Below, piece after piece: positions 49,139 through 62,427 of a DNA stretch of 64,000 bases (the stretch's first letter is position 1; every line of letters begins with the position of its first letter). Both the position numbers and the translations under genes were made by a program. The stretch is from Paracentrotus lividus (lineage: Eukaryota > Echinodermata > Echinoidea > Camarodonta > Echinidae): NCBI GenBank assembly GCA_940671915.1, contig CALNVZ010000429.1, positions 182,166 to 246,165 of the forward strand, in the 5' to 3' direction. The notes beneath the pieces were generated by a model, which saw only the letters and a program-made list of their open reading frames with translations, was not told where the DNA came from and searched no databases.

Positions 49139-50857
49139 TAGGGGAGACCGGGGATAATTGTAACACGGGGCAATTATAACAGAGGATCCCATCCCTAGCA
49201 GAAACACGCTTCAGTCTTAACCTGTGTACAGAACATGTGCATTTTATTGCTTCACATGTTGTTTGAGTGTAAACAGATTTAACGGTTCCTCGAACTTTTT
49301 TACAACGAGAAAAAAAAAAAATCTTCCGTTTTTTGTTTTTAGCAGGAAAGTACTATATCACACTACCCAATGTTTTTCTTCTGCACAAACATGTGGTTTA
49401 GCTATGGCTGTCATTTTTATTTATTTCGAAATTATATCATTATATCATATTTTGCTAAAGTTTCAACGATGAATGCCTGAGCTAAGATAGAACAAAATTT
49501 CTCCAAACATGTTGGTAATAGTAACAATACCGTTAAATAAGTTCCTTTTGTCCAGTACCTAGCCCCAGGACAATTCAGAGCACGTAAACTTCCAAATTAA
49601 CCCCTTGCTATGCATATAGCAAGTGGAAAATATACAAACAAAAAAAAACAAAAAAAGAAAGCCCCCCCCCCCCTCCCATCAAAATAATATTACTTTTGAA
49701 CGGGTTTTTTTTTTCCAGCACAATAATTTGAAGGGGATTTTCTACACTTATTGAGTACTTTCTGTGAAAAAATGATATCGATCTCCTGAAACATTCATGG
49801 GTGATCAACGTTTAAAGCAAAATGGACATTTTCAAAAGTTACAAGGGTCATTTGGTGTGTTTTATCATTCAAAATTTGACTATCCAACACCAATCCCGAT
49901 ACATTTTACTACTTTTCATGGATGAGTGAGCACAATTTTAAGAATTATGTTCAGGCCTCTAAGAATGGTAAGATCCAACAATTTTATTTAAAGAAATGCC
50001 ATCAGATATTATTATCAAATCAACACATTTTGTGAGAAAATGTGCACTATTCGTCGTGTCATGGACGAGCGAGCACACTTTAAAGGTGAGTTTTGTGACT
50101 TTTGTTATGACAAATTTGTCTTTAATGTTTGTTTATTCATGCATTACGCAACGGTTTTATCTCATATTCGCACATAAGTCTGTCGATGAGGGTTGATTAA
50201 GGGTTTGTTTTTGCCTGGAAATTGTACACAATGTCAATGGAGAGAAAATCAAAATTTCAACAGAATTGTAATTGGCTTAATTTCATTGAGAGTTTTTGTT
50301 CATTCTACTGAGAGTTTGTTTTGTTTGTTTGTTTTTTTCACGAAACTTGGCACACAACTTCATGGTGGTACTAACCAACAGGAACAAACGCTAAATTGAC
50401 AATCTGATGAGGCACGGAGTGGGGCTAAAGCTCGGAAATTTCTTATTTGCATATTTGTTTAATATCTTCTGCTCACTGAAGCATAAAACACTGGAATTTT
50501 CGTGAAACTCAAATCAAATGAACTATCCAAGAAGTTATATGACAATTATCGAAAGTAGGCAATTTAATTTTAGTCCACAAAAGAAAAAATGGCTTTTTAC
50601 GTATCAAGTGTTCATTGAAGCGTGAATTTTTGATAAAATGCCATAGCATAATTTAAAAAAATATATTTGACATACATATAACTAAAAATTGTTGATAAAA
50701 TTATTTTCATTACACAAAAGGGAATACTTACCTAATAAATTCGAAATATTCTTTTTTGTTTTTATTAAGTGTTCATTAAACCGTGAAATTTTTGATATTG
50801 TTTAAACAATCTCCCAGATTGCATATTCCGTCATAATAAATAATTTGTAAAAGTAAA

Positions 50858-50891
<34 letters not shown>

Positions 50892-51966
50892 TGCAGTTTT
50901 TGTTACCAAAAGGCGCTAATCCACTTGTAGCGTTTCAGAGTTAATCAAGTTTTTTTTTTTATTTACCTCCTCTTCTCATCCATTGTAACTTTATCTATGG
51001 TATTCGATTAATTAAATGATGTTTTTAAAAATCTAGCTATCAATTTCAATTTTTAAGAAATTTTTATATCAATTTTCCATGGATTTAGCTCCTTTTGCAA
51101 TAAAACCTCAGTCAAATGTCAATTTGTGTACATTTAAAGCCTATAAATGAATGAAATTCAACACGAAACACGTCAATATTGCTGCCAGGGTACTTGCATC
51201 TGTTCTCATGTTTAAAATTTAGAAATTAGAAAAATATTTTTTTTCAAGAATTTCCTATCTTTTCTCAAGACCAGGATTTTCGATGTTTTATTCCAAAAGG
51301 AGCTAAATCCAAAAATATTCATAAAAATTTGAAAGCTATGCTAATTTTTTTCAAAATTCTGCACCGATAATGGAGACTGGTAGCCACCACATATGCCAAA
51401 AGATCTGACTACACATTGTTAAGTAAAGTGGTTAAATAAACAAATTATAAATGAATATAAAGGATTTAGCGCCTTTTGGAATAAAACTGTTTTGGATTTA
51501 TCTCCTTTTGGAATAAAACACATATTTGTAACCATTTTTTTTTTTTCAATCTTCAAAAAATATATAATTATAGGGGAGAGTGGGGTTAGTTGGAATCAAG
51601 CTCTTCATTTAATGTAACTTGAGTCAAGCATTGTCTCTTTTATTATAATTAGCTTATGTAGTTTATGTTGTTTAAACATTGGATCCGTCAAGTGCATATC
51701 TTTGATAAAGAAAAGTTACGAATGCCCCATATGTCTGTTACAAATGGCCCTGGGTCAGGGGCAATAGTAACACTCGACCACTTGTTTTGAAATGAAAATG
51801 GCTTCAAAATAAATAGTTTTACTTAACTCAAACCTATTCATATGTCGAGCTAAGATATGCATGCTTCTCTTATTTAGTTTTAAGCAAGTATTTAGAAATA
51901 ATAAAGTTGATAAGTCTAATTTGGAAAAAAAAAAAAAAGTGTTACAATTTTCCCTGGTCTCCCCTA
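49139..51966. mobile_element. 2.8-kb non-autonomous element with GGGGAGACC ends
   Basis: TA at 49139-49140 and 51965-51966 flank 'ggggagaccggggataattg' on the left. The reversed right end, 'ggggagaccagggaaaattg', agrees at about 18 of the first 20 bases. An internal copy of the terminus ('taggggagagtggggttagt', 51571) suggests a ~395-base element nested at the right, or a duplicated end. The interior is AT-rich with no motif-bearing ORF. The TA duplication is weak evidence for a Tc1/mariner-like origin. Confidence 0.7.
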
Positions 51967-53984
51967 CAAGGGAACTTTTGCGCTTGTTTTTGTTTAAATC
52001 CCAAGTGCTCAGTCATCCGTCACAGCACATGTATAGGTTGGTTGACTTTATTCTGGGAAGCACTGTATATGTCATCAATGGTTTTGAAAAAAATGACTTC
52101 TTCTTGTATAGCCCACGGATGCGTTTCCATAGACTGCACGTTAATGGCCTGCACTAGTGTGTCTGTGAGAGTAAGGATCGACCTTGGTGACCGAGCTTCG
52201 CGTTGAAACCTTTAAAAGCCGTCTGCTTGGGAAATCCTTAATGCGTGTGAACCTGTTATATGCAGGTGTAGGTTGTGGCAACAACGATCGTCGCATGTAC
52301 AATAGCCGGCGTTAGTAAGGTTGACCCCAATAACCGTAACATGGCTTTTCTTGTGACGACAAGGTGTTATCGTAGGTTGTCGCAAGATGATGTCAATTAA
52401 AAATATAATGACAAATGCTTGTTTTAAAATGTCGAGTGGGAATGTAGAAAAGTATACGAACCTGTTTTGAATCATTTCATGTATCTGTAGTTAAACCTAC
52501 CTGCTGGCATTTTTTAGCAGTGATCCATCAGCCCATCGATAGTCACCTTCGCTCTCTAGATCGTCAAGGCCAAACCAATAGTTTCTTTCGGATGAAACAT
52601 GGGACTGTATCATCATTCAAATAAGAAATAGAAAATGAAACAAACAATTAAAATCATATATATATATATTAAAACCAAAAGGTACGAGATGTTTAACCAC
52701 TTAAACTTGAAACCTATTCGTGTGTCAATTGACGGACTAGCTTTAAAACTATTGGTTAAGCCCGCGTCACACTGTCCCGATGGTTAGGAGCGATGGACAC
52801 ACGATGGCGGAAAAACCCGTATTTTGCTCTGAACACGATGGCATTACGAAACCATCGCAAAAGCATCGGGTCATTTTGGAGTACTACAGACTGTTTCAAA
52901 AAGAATGGAACAATAGGGGAAAAGTAATTAAATTATGACATCTTCTGAAATAATGTCTGTATTTGGTACCACATAAAAAAAAAGTGTGCGGAGAGGAGCT
53001 GACAGATATTACACACATTTATTTTTCCAGAGCAATAATTTCGTGGCCACTATGCGAAAAACCAATATAGACTATGAAAAAGCAGGCCCAAAATAGATTT
53101 TCTTGATTATAGAAAAGTGATCATATCTCAAGACCTACAACACAAAATGAGATTTTTTTTTTTAAATTGTAAATGCTAAAGAATGTCTGATTTTCCCCCT
53201 TTAAAGAAATATTGAATACTATCAGATTGTGATTAATTTTTATACTTAAACAAAATGTTTTCTAACTTTACCATTTTATTTGATACAGCCTGTATAATTA
53301 GCAATCTTAAAACCACCATGACCATCGGTGGAGTTTTTTCAGGCTTCGGCAGCAACTTCCGATGCATCGGCAAAATCTTTGGCAGCCAAAAAAAGACTCC
53401 CGATGGAGTTGCGAAGGTTCACTTCGTTTGAGCATCGCAGCAGGCAATGCGAAGCCAATGCGAGGGAAATGCGAACCCGCCCGATGGTCAGTTGAAGGCA
53501 ACACGACGTCGTGAAACCTTCTCAATGCCATCATGTAGCCATTGTAGCATAGTATGATGACACAGAATTGTCTTGTGGAATGGACGAAGAATTTAGTGTT
53601 CCTCTTTGTATTCTTTGCCCTGGCCATCTATATCATTGTATATTATTTGATTTTTAAAGTGTCATCTTTCCAATCTCATTTATTTCGAGACCTGTAATAA
53701 AAATGAAATGGAAATTTGTAATTTCAAAATCCTTTCTATCGAAGCTGGAGACAAAATAATTTTCTCCCCAGAAAAGGCTTCATTTCATCCATCTTTGAGA
53801 CTTTAACGTTAACTTGATAATAACAACATGATTATGACAATCATATTCATTATGATGCTGATGAAGGTGATGGTCATGATGGTGATGGCAGTTGTGAGTA
53901 ATATTGTTGATGGCGGTAATAAAGATAATAATTTTTTTTTATCTTAGTGGAGGATGGGGATTATTATAAAGTTGGTAGGGGTTG

Positions 53985-54130
53985 GTAGATTTGCTGGTGA
54001 TGATGATTATGATGATGATGATGATGGCGATGGTGATGCAGGTGGTGGTTGTGATTATGCACGATGATAATGAAGATGACGAGGATAATTGTAAGGGTGG
54101 TGAACAGCACCACCACCACCACCGCCATCA
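53985..54130. repeat. (GAT)n / (CAC)n imperfect microsatellite
   Basis: GATGAT and GGTGAT repeats followed by CACCACCACCACC. Missing from the tandem copy at 57.4 kb, where 'cagaacagcaccaccatcac' joins directly across a ~320-base deletion. Confidence 0.85.
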
Positions 54131-54639
54131 TCATCATTAATATCATTGTCATTCGTTCTCATTATACCATGATTTAAGTTAAAGTCAAGTTCTAAAATAA
54201 ACATATTTTTAAAACATATTTCTCTAAACTGTCCAAAGTAACATTGACAAAATTGATTTTGACACAAAATTGTCAAATTTCAATTTCTCTGAAAAAGAAA
54301 ACTAAGTAAATTTGGTGACATTCTAAACATTAAAAAAAAAATAAATGTACAATATTTGTGTTGTTGCCCCCCCCCCCCTGATTTTCATTTGAACTGTTTC
54401 CGATCAATCTGAAACTCTCTCTGGATGCTGTATGTTGTTAGAGTCTTCTTTTCTCAATTATGTGTTTACCAGCTGTCTTCTTCCCCCTGCCTCTCCCTAC
54501 CTTGGAGAGGGGGGGGGGGGATGTTTAATTTCAATTTGAGTCAAAGACAATACAAATATAGCTCTACAGTACAGTTTGTTTTGCTCTCGATGAATTACAC
54601 TGTTCTTCATGAAGGTGGAATATTTTGTTCTGGCTCCAA

Positions 54640-55149
54640 CGACGCTATGTTGCTCTGGCTTGAATTTCTTGAATGTGTTGGTCACCGCTTTCACTCTTTC
54701 GGGGTCCCGGCTATATCTTTGACGTTCCCTCAATCCTTTCCAGGGACTTTTCTTCCAAATATTTTGCAACCCCCAGAAGATGGCCATTTTTCGTCATTTT
54801 ATTTTTTATTTTGGGGCACCTTTTCGTTTACGCGACCCCACCAAGGCACCCTCAGTCCTTCTCCAAGTAAACACGTCTGAGGTGTAGAGTTGTTAGTGTT
54901 CTTTAAGTTAAATCTAATTATATGGTTACATGCTTGACTCGTTTGTCTAGGGGAGGGGTCAAAGTTTATTTTGATTGGGGTTCAACATTGATTATAACTA
55001 TTTTACACCATGAAAATTTCTATCTTCCCTAAATTTTACAGTAAAATATCAGCAAAACATAATAATCAAAATATATCAAAATATCATCAATAGTTACCAT
55101 TTAAAATCTTGCCACCGTGGCTAAAAAGAAAATGATAATAATTAAGGGT

Positions 55150-55186
<37 letters not shown>

Positions 55187-55560
55187 CATAAAGGTTGAAT
55201 ACAATATTCCGAATTTTTATCAATCATACTTTTTGTTTCACCCCCCCCTAGACATGAAGACCCAGCCTTTCCCCGTAAATCTAGATTAATTTAAAAACCA
55301 ATTAAACAGTTTCACTCAGACGCGTTTCCTGGGGGAGGTGGGGAGGGGGCTTGATCGGCCGGGTAACCAAAAAAGGGTCCCAAAGAGAAAGGAAAAAAAA
55401 TAACAAAAAAATGAGCATCATGGGGGTTGACAGAACTTTTTTGTGATAAAAAAAAATCTTCATGAAGGGTTTGGAGAATGTTCAAAATATAGCCAGGGTC
55501 CCGAAAAGTAAAAGCAGGGACAAAGATATTCAAGAAATTAATTCGCGGAGCAAAATCTTG
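54640..55560. repeat. Inner inverted repeat of family 3 element
   Basis: 54640-54880, complemented, matches 55313-55560: 'cagacgcgtttcctggggga', 'aaagatatagccgggacccc' and 'tattcaagaaatt' are all recognisable. The arms are about 75-80% alike. The spacer 54881-55312 includes a 26-base poly-T (55158-55183). Confidence 0.75.
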
Positions 55561-56010
55561 TCGCTATAGCGGCAAAAGTAAATAATAAATTAATTAATTA
55601 AAAACAAAAAATAATAATAATAACATTCCATCTTTGTGACGGACAGTGTATGATCAGCTATTGAATTTCCAGCGGTCTGCATCTGGTGAAGATTTTTATA
55701 CAATAAGGAGGTCACGTGATGCTCTCTTCAATAAAACGAGTTAGCCCATGCCCAAACATAATAACGCCTCTATTGTCCCAAGACAATTAGCCCCACAGAA
55801 TGTATTCAATTTGGTAATCTTGGATTCGTGCCTGCGATGCCAAAGCGACGTCGGTTGACATACGTGTGTCCTTCGGGTAAACTTCATATTGCCTTCGCGT
55901 GTGATTCATAGTGCCATCGTATAACCTTCTAAACTTTGCCCGAACCCTAAAAATGACCCCTTCGTATAGCCATCGCACCTAACCATCGGGACAGTGTGAC
56001 GCCACCTTCA

Positions 56011-58150
56011 AGCCCGCGTCACACTGTCCCGATGGTTAGGAGCGATGGACACACGATGGTGGAAAAACCAAAAATTTGATCTGAACACGATGGCATTACG
56101 AAAGCATCGCAAAAGCATCGGGCCATTTTGGAGTACTACAGACTGTTTAAAAAAGAATGGAAGAATGGGGGAAAGTAATTAAATTATGACATCTTCTGAA
56201 ATGATGTCTGTATTTTGTACCACATTAAAAAAAAAAAGGTGTGCGGAGAGAAGCTGATCGATATTACACACATCTATTCTTCTCGGAGCAATGAATTCGT
56301 GTCCACTATGCGCAAAACCTAAATATAGACCATGGAAAAGCATGCCCAAAATAGATTTTCTTGATTATAGAAAAGTGATCATATCTCAAGATCTACAACA
56401 CCAAATTAGATTTTTTTTTTTTTTTAATAGTAAATGCTAAAGAATGTCTGATGTTCCCCCTTTATAGAGATATTAAATACTATTAGATTGTGATTAATTT
56501 TTACAAAATGTTTTCAAACTTTACCATTTTATTTGATACAGCCTGTATAATTAACAATTTTAAAACCACCATGACCATCGGTGGAGTTTTTTCAGGCTTC
56601 GGCAGCAACTTCCGATGCATCGGCAAAATCTTTGGCAGCCCAAAAAAAAAAAAAAAAAAAATCCTGATGGAGTTGCGAAGGTTCACTTCGTTTGAGCATC
56701 GCAGCAGGCAATGCGAAGGCAATGCGAGGGAAAGGCGAACCCGCCCGATGATCTGTTGAAGGCAACACGACGTCGTGACGCCTTCTCAATGCCATCATCT
56801 AGCCATCGTAGCATAGTATGATGACACAGAATTGTCTTGTGGAATGAAAGAAGAATTTAGGGTTCCGTTCCAGGCGCGTATCCAAGATTTGGTACCCCGG
56901 GGGCCCGATGTGATTTTGATTTTGGCGCATGCTCACTCAACCGTGATATTTGACGCAAATTTCGTTTCCGTATGTTGGGAAGCACGTTTTGCATACACTC
57001 TGACGTGTAAATTGTTTAAAATCTGAAAATGGGTCCGATATCATTGAATCAAAGATGTGATTTTAGGCTTGTGAACTTCAAAAAATGACATTTTTGCATT
57101 CAACCATTAATCACTGAAGCATGACTTAATGGTTTTTCCTAAAATTCGGTCCTATGGTAACTAATTAAATTCCTTACATGGACATATAATTAGATTTTTT
57201 TTTAATTCCTCCAGGTTAAAAAATTATTGATATCTGAAATATGGGAAACTTTCTTTTCGTGTTGTGTTTATATCATTGTATATTGTTTGATTTTTAAAGT
57301 GTCATCTTTACAATCTCATTTCTTTCGAGAACTGTAATGAAAATGAAATGGAAATTTGTAATTTCAAAATCCTTTCTATCGAAGCTGAAGGCAAAATAAT
57401 TTTTCCCCCAGAACAGCACCACCATCACCACCGCCATCATCATCATTAATATCATTGCCATTCGTTCTCTTTATACCATGAATTAAGTTAAAGTCTAATT
57501 CTAAAATAAACATATTTTTTCACATATTTTCTCTAATCTGTCCAAAGTAATATTGACAAAATTGATTTTGACACAAAATTGTCAAATTTCATTTTCTCTG
57601 AAAAAGAAGAATAAATAAATTGGGTGACATTCTAAACATAACAAGATTAATGTACAATATCTGTGTTGTTGCTCCTCCCCCCCCCCCCCCCCTCTTATTT
57701 TCACTGGAACTGTTTCCGATCAATCTGAAACTGTTTCTGGTTCCTCTATGTTATTAGAGTCTTCTTTTCTCAATTCTGTGTTTACCAGCTGTCTTCCCCC
57801 TGCCTCTTCCTACCTTGTGGGGGGGGGGGATGTTTAATAACAATCTGAGTCAAAGACAATACAAATATAGCTCTACAGTACAGTGTGTTTTCCTCTCGAT
57901 GAATTACACTGTTCGTCATAAAGGTGGGATATTTTGTTCTGGCTCCAACGATGCTATATTGCTCCGGCTAGAATTTCTTGAATGTGTTAGTCACCGCTTT
58001 CACTCTTTCGGGGTCCCGGCTATATCTTAGACGTTCCCTCAATCCTTTCCAGGGACTTTTCTTCCAAATAGTTTGCAACCCCCGGAAGATGGCAATTTTC
58101 GTAATTTTATGTTTATTTTGGGGCCCCTTTTTGTTTACGCGACCCACCAA
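56011..58150. mobile_element. Second, truncated family 3 copy in tandem
   Basis: Begins 'agcccgcgtcacactgtccc' directly after the first copy and aligns with 52759-54850. It has a ~400-base insertion (about 56866-57265, starting 'ccaggcgcgtatccaagatt') and lacks the GAT microsatellite. The match ends near 58150 ('gcgacccaccaag'). The right terminus was not found downstream. Confidence 0.75.
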
Positions 58151-58368
58151 GATTTGACCTTTTTGATACAAAATCTAATACCGGGATATATTATTTTTCT
58201 CCCTTTTTATTTTCCTTTCTTTCGGGCATAAATCGATGATCAACCTGGCACCCTTAATTTCCCTAAAAAAAGTTTAGGTGCCCTCCTAATTCTCATTAGG
58301 AATTATCATTCAATTTATCAATGGCATGTGACACAGATAAACTTAAAAAGGAATCTCGTTCAATTCTG

Positions 58369-58429
58369 CATTCGACTATGATTTTTGATAACCGCCCGAG
58401 CGGTGATTATTAAAAATCATAGACGAATG
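58369..58429. repeat. 61-bp near-perfect palindrome
   Basis: 'cattcgactatgatttttga' pairs with 'aaaatcatagacgaatg' across a 'ccgcccgagcggt' loop. Nothing coding lies nearby. It may be a tiny MITE relic. Confidence 0.8.
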
Positions 58430-59104
58430 TGACTGGAGGAGACTCGGGGGCGCGCCTCTCACTAAATTGCATCTCACTAAATATGAATCCATGACAAGTT
58501 TTAATTTGATTATTAATTAGCAAACAAAATTGGTCACACACGTGACCCACTGGGTGGGGCGGTCATAGAGGTCTGATTATTTTCACTTTCATTGGCTGAA
58601 ATTAATTTATTTAAGCATTACTATGCTCCAAAATGGTTCTGCAATAATTTCAGCGAAAACAAAAGAAGAAACACAAAAGGTCGAAAAACGAAGAAATACA
58701 TTATATAATAACTTCATAAAACAATGAAATACATAAGGAATTTATTTCGATACCAAATTTTTTCCAAGTACAATTGTTAGGAATCATATAAAGATTATGC
58801 AAACACAAAATTAGCATTTCAGAAGCTTTAGTTTGTGAATTAGAACAAAAATTATGACTTCATGCAATGCATACATTAGCACAATTAATTCATATAAAAT
58901 GAATTATTATTATTTTGGGAAAATTAACAGTTCTTCCTTGTAGTTTTCATCACACACTACCATCGTATAAATTTTCGGCAGCTCGTGCGATCAACAGCCG
59001 ATATATTATAGGGGCATCCTTCCAGCCCCTCCCGCAGTCTTGACAGCTACCAAAACACCCCAGTGATTGATTAGGGTTAAGTTACCCAGGTAGCACAAAA
59101 ACAT

Positions 59105-60540
59105 CACTATGATGTTTAGCTAAACGTTATGAAAATATTTTGGGCAAATGTTAGAATCATATGAAAATGTATGGTTTTAGATTTATCAAGAAAATGTTTT
59201 ATAACATTGGATATAAACATTAGTAAAACGTTAAATGTTAGGCGTTGACATTATGGCAACATCATATTGATGTCAGAAAGAATGTTAAAAAAACATGAAA
59301 ATAACAATATACAAATGTTCGAAAGCTATGTTAATAACATGTTGTACTATTATCATGAAGATATTAAAGTAATATGTTTTAGAAACGTTTTAAATCTGTT
59401 TTTAAAACCATACATTTTTATATGAATTTAACATTTCTTGATACTATTAGAATAATGCTTATTCCTAATGTTCTTAAAATGTTGGCCAAACAAATATTAC
59501 AACAATGTTTGGCTAAACGTTATGAAAATATTTTGGGCAAATGTTAAAATCATATGAAAATGTATGGTTTTAGATTTATCAAGAAAATGTATTTATAACA
59601 TTGGATAAAAAACTGGTGAAAACGTTATAAACTCATTTTTTAAATGTTAGGCGTTTACATTATTGCAACATTATATTGATGTTAGAAATAATATTTAAAA
59701 AAACATGCAAATAAAGTTTTACAAATGTTCGAAAGCTTTGTCAATAAACTGTTGTACTAATATCAAAGTGATATTAAAGTAATATGTTTTAGAAACGTTT
59801 TGAATCTTTTTTTTAAACCATACATTTTTATACGAATTTAACATTTCTTGATATCATTACAATAATGTTTTTTCCTAATGTTCTTAAAATGTTGACCAAA
59901 AAATATTACAATAATGTTTAGCTAAACGTTATGAAAATATGTTGGGCAAATGTTAAAATAATATGAAAATGTATGGTTTTAGATTTAACAAGAAAATATT
60001 ATTATGACATTTAATAAAAACATTAGTAAACGTAATAAACTCATTTTTTTTAATGTTTGGCGTTGACATTATTTAAAGATCATATTGATGTAAGAAAGAA
60101 TGTTCAGAAAACATGCAAATAACGTTTTACAAATGTTTCAAATCTATGTTAATAAAATGTTGTACTAATATCATAGATATATCAAAGTAATAATGTTTTA
60201 GAGACGTTTTGAATCTGTTCTAAAAACCATACATTTTTATATTAATTTGACATTTTTTGTTCACACTACAATGATGTTTTGTCCTAATGTTCTTTAATGT
60301 AATAATGTTTGGCTAAGCGTTGTGCAAATGTTTTTGAGCAAATGTTAAAATCATATGAAAATGTATGTTTTAAATCTATCAAGAGAACATCATATTAACA
60401 TTGTAAAGAATGTTAATAAAACATGAAAATAACGTCTTAAATATGTTTGAAAGCTACATGTATGTTGATATAATGTTGTATTAATATCAACTAGACATTA
60501 ACAAAGACATATATTTGATATTTGTACCGGAATAGTACTT
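59105..60540. repeat. ~390-410-bp tandem repeat, about 3.6 copies
   Basis: The anchor 'aatgtttagctaaacgttat' (or a one-base variant) begins units near 59110, 59504, 59913 and 60304. Each unit also holds 'catatgaaaatgtatggttt', 'aatgttaggcgttgacatta' and 'accatacatttttat'. The sequence is saturated with AATGTT/AACGTT words. The last unit is shortened and more decayed. No ORF. Confidence 0.9.
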
Positions 60541-61690
60541 TAAACAGTTTCTTTCGTCAAAATCTTGACAGTCTTGACATTATCCATGTATACTGTGCGA
60601 ATGTGTAAACTCTTTAGGTAGATGGCAGCACATCACTATAGGATATCCCTCTTTTTCTTTAAATTCGTTTTATAATAATAATAAAACAAGAGAACTTAGA
60701 AAAAAGGCATGCAAATTACTTGACACTTTGAAAGAGTAAAAAACATCAACATTATGAAAAAGAAGATGTTTTTTTTTACTTTCCTTTAAAGGTTATCGAT
60801 TGACATAATTTGATAAACATTTATATGATCAGTTGCAAGAAAATAAATGTTGTCTTATTTCCAATGCTTTTATAAACTGTAAGCCTAAAGTAAGAGAAAA
60901 CTTGGATATACGCAGTAGTTTTTCTGATTGATTTGATATAGATTTTCACAACTTATTCTTTGAAGTGAACATACTCGTTGACACTTAAAATATAAAGAAA
61001 TATACATCATATCAAATTCACATACTGAATTGTGGGTTGTTATGTTATCACCAAAAAACTGTAGCACCCATAATGAAATACAGTCTCTGCCTAATATCTT
61101 GAAAAATTGAATTGCTCCCAGGTAACTGAGAGATTATTTAATGATTGTTTTGAAAAGACAAGTCGTACTTTAACAATTTATTCTAAACATAATGTAAAAC
61201 ATCTATTTTCATCTGTATCTTAAGAAAAAAATGTGCTTTCTTTTATGGATTCTATAGAATTTCTGAATCTAACAAAATTATATAAACTCTCTCTTTTCCT
61301 TTAGAACAAAAGAAGACATTTCACATCTTATTGCATGTTTATGTACAACAGGTCATAAAACAAAACTTAAAATACCATGAAGTTTTTTCTTTAATGTTAT
61401 TGTTTTTGTTTTTACGGTTTCACTTTAGATTTTGTAGTTCTTCAGATAGGCTGGTGGTTTTGTATTGCGTTGTGGGACTACAGTTTCTGTATTTTTGTGA
61501 GTTTGTCCTGGCTTGTCCCTTTCAGCAATCTGTGACTGTGAAGGCGACTGCTTACAAATAGAAAGATACATTGTGTGTAGTGCTCCACTGTGTACATTCT
61601 CATTTAGCAGTGATCATGTTACCCTTTCATTTGATAATGTTGTTCAACTAAATTCGTAGGATCATAATAGACGTGAACTTATTGCCTAAT
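60541..61690. other. No recognisable gene
   Basis: AT-rich unique-looking sequence. The frame 61331-61561 has a hydrophobic, Phe/Leu-rich start but no recognisable domain. Confidence 0.4.
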
Positions 61691-62350
61691 GCATCATTAC
61701 GCATTCATTATCGCACTTGATGACTTTTGGGAATCCAAACACAGACAACACTTTGTCAAGAACTTGTATTACAGCTTTTGCGGGTACTGAAGCTACATCT
61801 TCAACAACTGTTTATACTCAATATTCATCAATGACTACCATGAAATACTCTCCTGTGGGTTAATGGTTCACATAAATAAAAGCTCAAATTCTGCCAACCA
61901 GATGGCATTTTTGACATCTCGAGGAGCTCCAGAAGTGTGCTAATATCGCGTACAGTAGGTATACAGGGCTTTCTTTCAAAATTTACAAGCGATTCCAAGT
62001 TATCATCAAACGATTGTAACAAAACCTTTCGAGCAGGGCAATGCATTTGTATGTGTTATTCCGGGAAGACTCTTGTGTGATATCAATGATGCGCGAATAA
62101 AGGGTTGCTGGTATAACGATACACTTTCCACTCAACACAATAATCTCAAATGATTGTGATTTCACTACATACATTCCACATACATGTAGCTTGGCCTTTG
62201 AGAGCCTTTGAGATTCTCAGATTTTCCACTGCGATATGATTGGATAGCTTGTAGTACGGGATCGTGAGCTGTTTCTGAGCGTATCTCGTTGAGATGCTTT
62301 TGGAGTTGCATGATGATCCACGAAATTGATGTATGCTTCGACATCTGGCA
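61690..62350 (-). pseudogene. Ty3/Gypsy integrase relic
   Basis: Three minus-strand frame segments in order resemble the pol end of Ty3/Gypsy retrotransposons. The first, near 62170-62350, carries 'AYINFV' and 'ATPKA' (linker before integrase). The second, near 61983-62174, has 'IVIPATLYSRIIDI' (zinc-binding domain region). The third, about 61695-62046, has 'MSKMPSG', 'WQNLSFYLCEPL', 'VVIDEY' and 'GFPKVIKCDNE' (rve core). The first catalytic Asp is replaced (Tyr in FYLCEPL) and the third catalytic residue lies beyond the recognisable end. Frameshifts and stops separate the parts. No RT, protease or LTRs are seen. Confidence 0.8.
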
Positions 62351-62427
62351 TTGATGAGTTAACGCTGTCGCTACTTGTTATTGTTGAAAGTAACCACCTG
62401 AAGAAAAATATAAAAGATAAGAATCAA

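Larger units (their letters stand above)
52756..56010. mobile_element. Large MITE family 3, ~3.25 kb
   Basis: The left end 'gcgtcacactgtcccgatgg' (52764) and the same sequence reversed (55982-56002) bound the element. Possible flanking triplets are TTA (52756-52758) and TCA (56008-56010), an imperfect duplication. The interior near both ends is built of 'cgatgg/cgaaggcaatgcg' words, with an inner inverted repeat (54640-54880 with 55313-55560) and a GAT microsatellite (53985-54125). No transposase ORF. Confidence 0.75.

Noticed and set aside
53964-54152. His-rich ORF
   Set aside because: Translation of the GAT/CAC microsatellite.
54425-54880. 151-codon ORF
   Set aside because: Lies in the inner inverted repeat of the family 3 element, the frame is not kept in the tandem copy at 57.8 kb, and no domain is visible.
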